DNA from: Spirochaetia bacterium UBA6919
GTDB lineage: Bacteria; Spirochaetota; UBA6919
DNA length: 10,920 bases
NCBI GenBank assembly: GCA_002450905.1
Contig: DKAT01000075.1
Coordinates: 1 to 10,920 of the forward strand
Direction of reading: 5' to 3'
The notes under the pieces are model-generated. The model searched no databases. It was not told the origin of the DNA and was given only the letters and a program-made list of their open reading frames with translations. This document shows positions 10,839 to 10,920 of the stretch, in pieces. The translations under genes and the position numbers were made by a program. Every line of letters starts with the position of its first letter. Within the stretch, counting starts at the first letter, position 1.

Positions 10839-10920
10839 GTGAAATTTAAAATTTTATCGCAATGATGTATAGTAATATGTTTAATACTTAGTATATTTTA
10901 AAATGCTTGTAATGTTTGCT

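Noticed and set aside
1..10920. tRNA, rRNA, CRISPR array, insertion sequence
   Set aside because: No cloverleaf-like sequence, no rRNA segment, no regularly spaced repeats of CRISPR size and no transposase frame were seen on either strand.

Overview
This window is AT-rich (roughly two thirds A+T) bacterial DNA that looks like the backbone of an extrachromosomal or integrated element (a plasmid or phage-plasmid) followed by a short cargo region. The organism cannot be named with confidence. A putative lipoprotein with a loose lipobox (Gln before the Cys), the low GC content and the WGR and HigA/DUF433-type genes would fit a Gram-negative-type bacterium such as a spirochaete. That is a guess from style, not from a marker gene.

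From right to left, nearly everything between 10782 and 2504 is on the minus strand. It begins with a partition module: a ParA ATPase with an N-terminal DNA-binding segment (9826-10782), overlapping by 8 bp a DUF3102-like partner that stands where ParB would be expected (9147-9833). Next comes a repeat- and hairpin-rich stretch (8857-9146) with a candidate partition site or terminator and a palindrome over the -35 region of the next gene. That gene is a winged-helix replication initiator (7696-8844), whose central linker codons hold AT-rich direct repeats and may contain the origin. After a 430-450 bp gap without a supported gene comes a sigma-70-family sigma factor (6512-7249). It is followed by a tightly packed DNA-metabolism operon: a 31-residue membrane peptide, a protein resembling the PD-(D/E)XK nuclease fold with lost catalytic residues, SSB, a Rad52-like single-strand annealing protein, a Gp157-family phage protein, a WalJ/YycJ-like metallo-beta-lactamase-fold hydrolase, a DUF2958 protein and a 49-residue GTG-start ORF. 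The operon ends at a strong terminator (2471-2494).

The left 2.4 kb is cargo-like. It holds a plus-strand DUF4399 putative lipoprotein, a divergent VOC/glyoxalase-like gene, a DUF433-DUF5615 toxin-antitoxin pair with a WGR-domain gene behind it, and the C-terminal end of a HigA-type antitoxin cut by the window edge next to a possible gene remnant.

The most interesting reading is of a plasmid-like element carrying a phage-type single-strand-annealing recombination operon. Its own sigma factor may drive that operon: an identical 12-nt motif lies about 50 nt upstream of both the sigma gene and the recombination operon. In addition, a 13-nt segment in the sigma leader is perfectly complementary to the segment touching the operon's first Shine-Dalgarno sequence. 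Functions are assigned by motif recognition only; no database search was possible.
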